This document shows positions 63,509 through 64,000 of a DNA stretch of 64,000 nucleotides, in pieces. Source of the DNA: Lapidilactobacillus bayanensis (lineage in GTDB: Bacteria; Bacillota; Bacilli; Lactobacillales; Lactobacillaceae); the NCBI RefSeq assembly GCF_003946695.1, contig NZ_RHOX01000010.1, positions 1-64,000 of the forward strand. The letters run 5' to 3'. The notes beneath the pieces are model-generated. The model was given only the letters and a program-made list of their open reading frames with translations. It had not been told where the DNA came from and searched no databases. The translations under genes were made by a program, and so were the position numbers. Positions within the stretch are counted from its first letter, which is position 1. Each line of letters starts with the position of its first letter.

Positions 63509-64000
63509 TTGAAAGTAAATAAGATAGAAGTCGGTCGACGTATATATGAATTAAGAACTGCTAAAAACTTAAGTATGTCTGAATTAGCGAATAAAATTAA
63601 CGTTTCAGGGAAAAGTACTGTTAATGAGTGGGAAAAAGGACGAACTTTACCCAATAAAAAGACTTTAAGAAAGTTGGCTGATTTTTTAGGGGTCGATGAA
63701 AATTATATCCTTTTTGGTTCACTCCAAAGTTATGTTGTTGACTTAATTAAATATCAATGGAAACAAATGGATAATGAACCTAATGAACTTACAAGTGCAA
63801 TATATGAATATCTTTCACGATTGACAACGATTAAACAAGATGCAGAAAAATTCACTATGACACCACCTACTGATACAATGATTTCTCAACTAGCATTGAA
63901 GGGACACTACATTGAAAGCTTATTACAAGCATGTTTACCAGATATAATGAAGGAGTTAAAAGACAATAATATTAGCTATGAAGATGAAAAAATCATTCAA
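63509..64000 (+). CDS. CI-like XRE-family repressor, 3' end cut by window
   Basis: The frame is open from TTG 63509 to the window edge (164 residues). The N-terminus has an XRE domain: VGRRIYELRTAKNLSMSELA, NVSGKSTVNEWEKGRTLPN and LADFLGVDENYILFG. AAAGGCGGTG is eight to ten bases upstream. It is divergent from the Cro-like gene and is probably the island's master repressor. The rest of the protein is outside the window. Confidence 0.82.
   Translation, partial: MKVNKIEVGRRIYELRTAKNLSMSELANKINVSGKSTVNEWEKGRTLPNKKTLRKLADFLGVDENYILFGSLQSYVVDLIKYQWKQMDNEPNELTSAIYEYLSRLTTIKQDAEKFTMTPPTDTMISQLALKGHYIESLLQACLPDIMKELKDNNISYEDEKIIQ

Larger units (their letters stand above)
59050..64000 (-). mobile_element. 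Left arm of a phage-inducible-island-like element (continues past window)
   Basis: The order from right to left is a CI-like repressor (plus), Cro-like protein, 43-residue membrane peptide, excisionase-like protein, two small proteins, a small unknown, primase, VapE-like helicase, a candidate origin, a winged-helix protein and a truncated small gene. This matches the replication half of Gram-positive phage satellites. The integrase is expected to the right of 64000. No capsid, terminase or packaging gene is seen, and the left side looks eroded. Confidence 0.75.

Noticed and set aside
1-64000. tRNA or rRNA genes
   Set aside because: I saw no cloverleaf-type sequence with TTCGA-like arms and no rRNA segments; without a scan a single tRNA could be missed.

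Overview
The window looks like a chromosome segment of a low-GC Gram-positive, most likely a plant-associated member of the Lactobacillaceae. The reasons are strong AAGGAGG-type ribosome binding sites with frequent TTG and GTG starts, catabolite-responsive elements (cre), a perfect CIRCE operator, a lysine riboswitch, ROK, LacI and Rgg regulators, an Fst-type toxin and a phage-satellite island of the kind common in lactobacilli. No database was searched; all family calls are read from the sequence.

Layout. 1-21.6 kb is a pectin and uronate locus: uxaC, then on the minus strand a TIM-barrel isomerase, an SGNH rhamnogalacturonan acetylesterase, an AraC-type membrane regulator and one ABC permease. 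A divergent plus-strand run follows (second permease, DUF624 protein, GH105, GH28, alpha/beta esterase, CE8 pectinesterase, small membrane protein, GH43), then the solute-binding lipoprotein, a LacI regulator, uxaB and uxaA. An IS982-like element sits at 21.65-22.63 kb. 22.8-41 kb is a xylan and aldouronate locus: CE4 deacetylase, ROK regulator, aldo/keto reductase and Gfo/Idh/MocA oxidoreductase, a CUT1 ABC transporter with its own DUF624 partner, GH67 alpha-glucuronidase, SGNH esterase, a second ROK regulator, xylA, xylB and a GH3 beta-xylosidase. 41-53.7 kb is housekeeping: a lysine-riboswitch-controlled amino-acid ABC transporter, YitT, Hsp20, CDF efflux, a discoidin-like protein, an antiporter, an esterase, CapA, an S51 peptidase and an MFS pump. 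53.9-58.1 kb is accessory (Rgg regulator, ASCH-like protein, lipoprotein, type I toxin-antitoxin). From about 59 kb to the right edge lies the left arm of a phage-inducible-island-like element (primase, VapE helicase, excisionase-like protein, Cro/CI pair, iteron-rich candidate origin).

How it works together. None of the pectin or xylan enzymes has a signal peptide. The cell therefore appears to import oligosaccharides through two CUT1 ABC transporters, whose ATPase is not in the window, and to trim them inside: esterases remove acetyl and methyl groups, GH105 and GH28 release (unsaturated) uronates, GH67 releases glucuronate from xylo-oligosaccharides, and GH43 and GH3 release pentoses. Galacturonate flows through UxaC, UxaB and UxaA to 2-keto-3-deoxygluconate; xylose goes through XylA and XylB. 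One LacI-type palindrome (ATGTTARCGYTAACAT-like) lies upstream of uxaC, of the lacI gene and of uxaB, and the same structured leader sequence lies upstream of both uxaC and uxaB.

The signals I find most worth following are: the duplicated structured leader RNA; the family of long hairpins with conserved ends downstream of xylA; a T8 tract that breaks the AraC regulator; an apparent ATC start codon; a complete Fst-type toxin with its antisense RNA and pairing repeats; and the island origin with an opposing terminated RNA.
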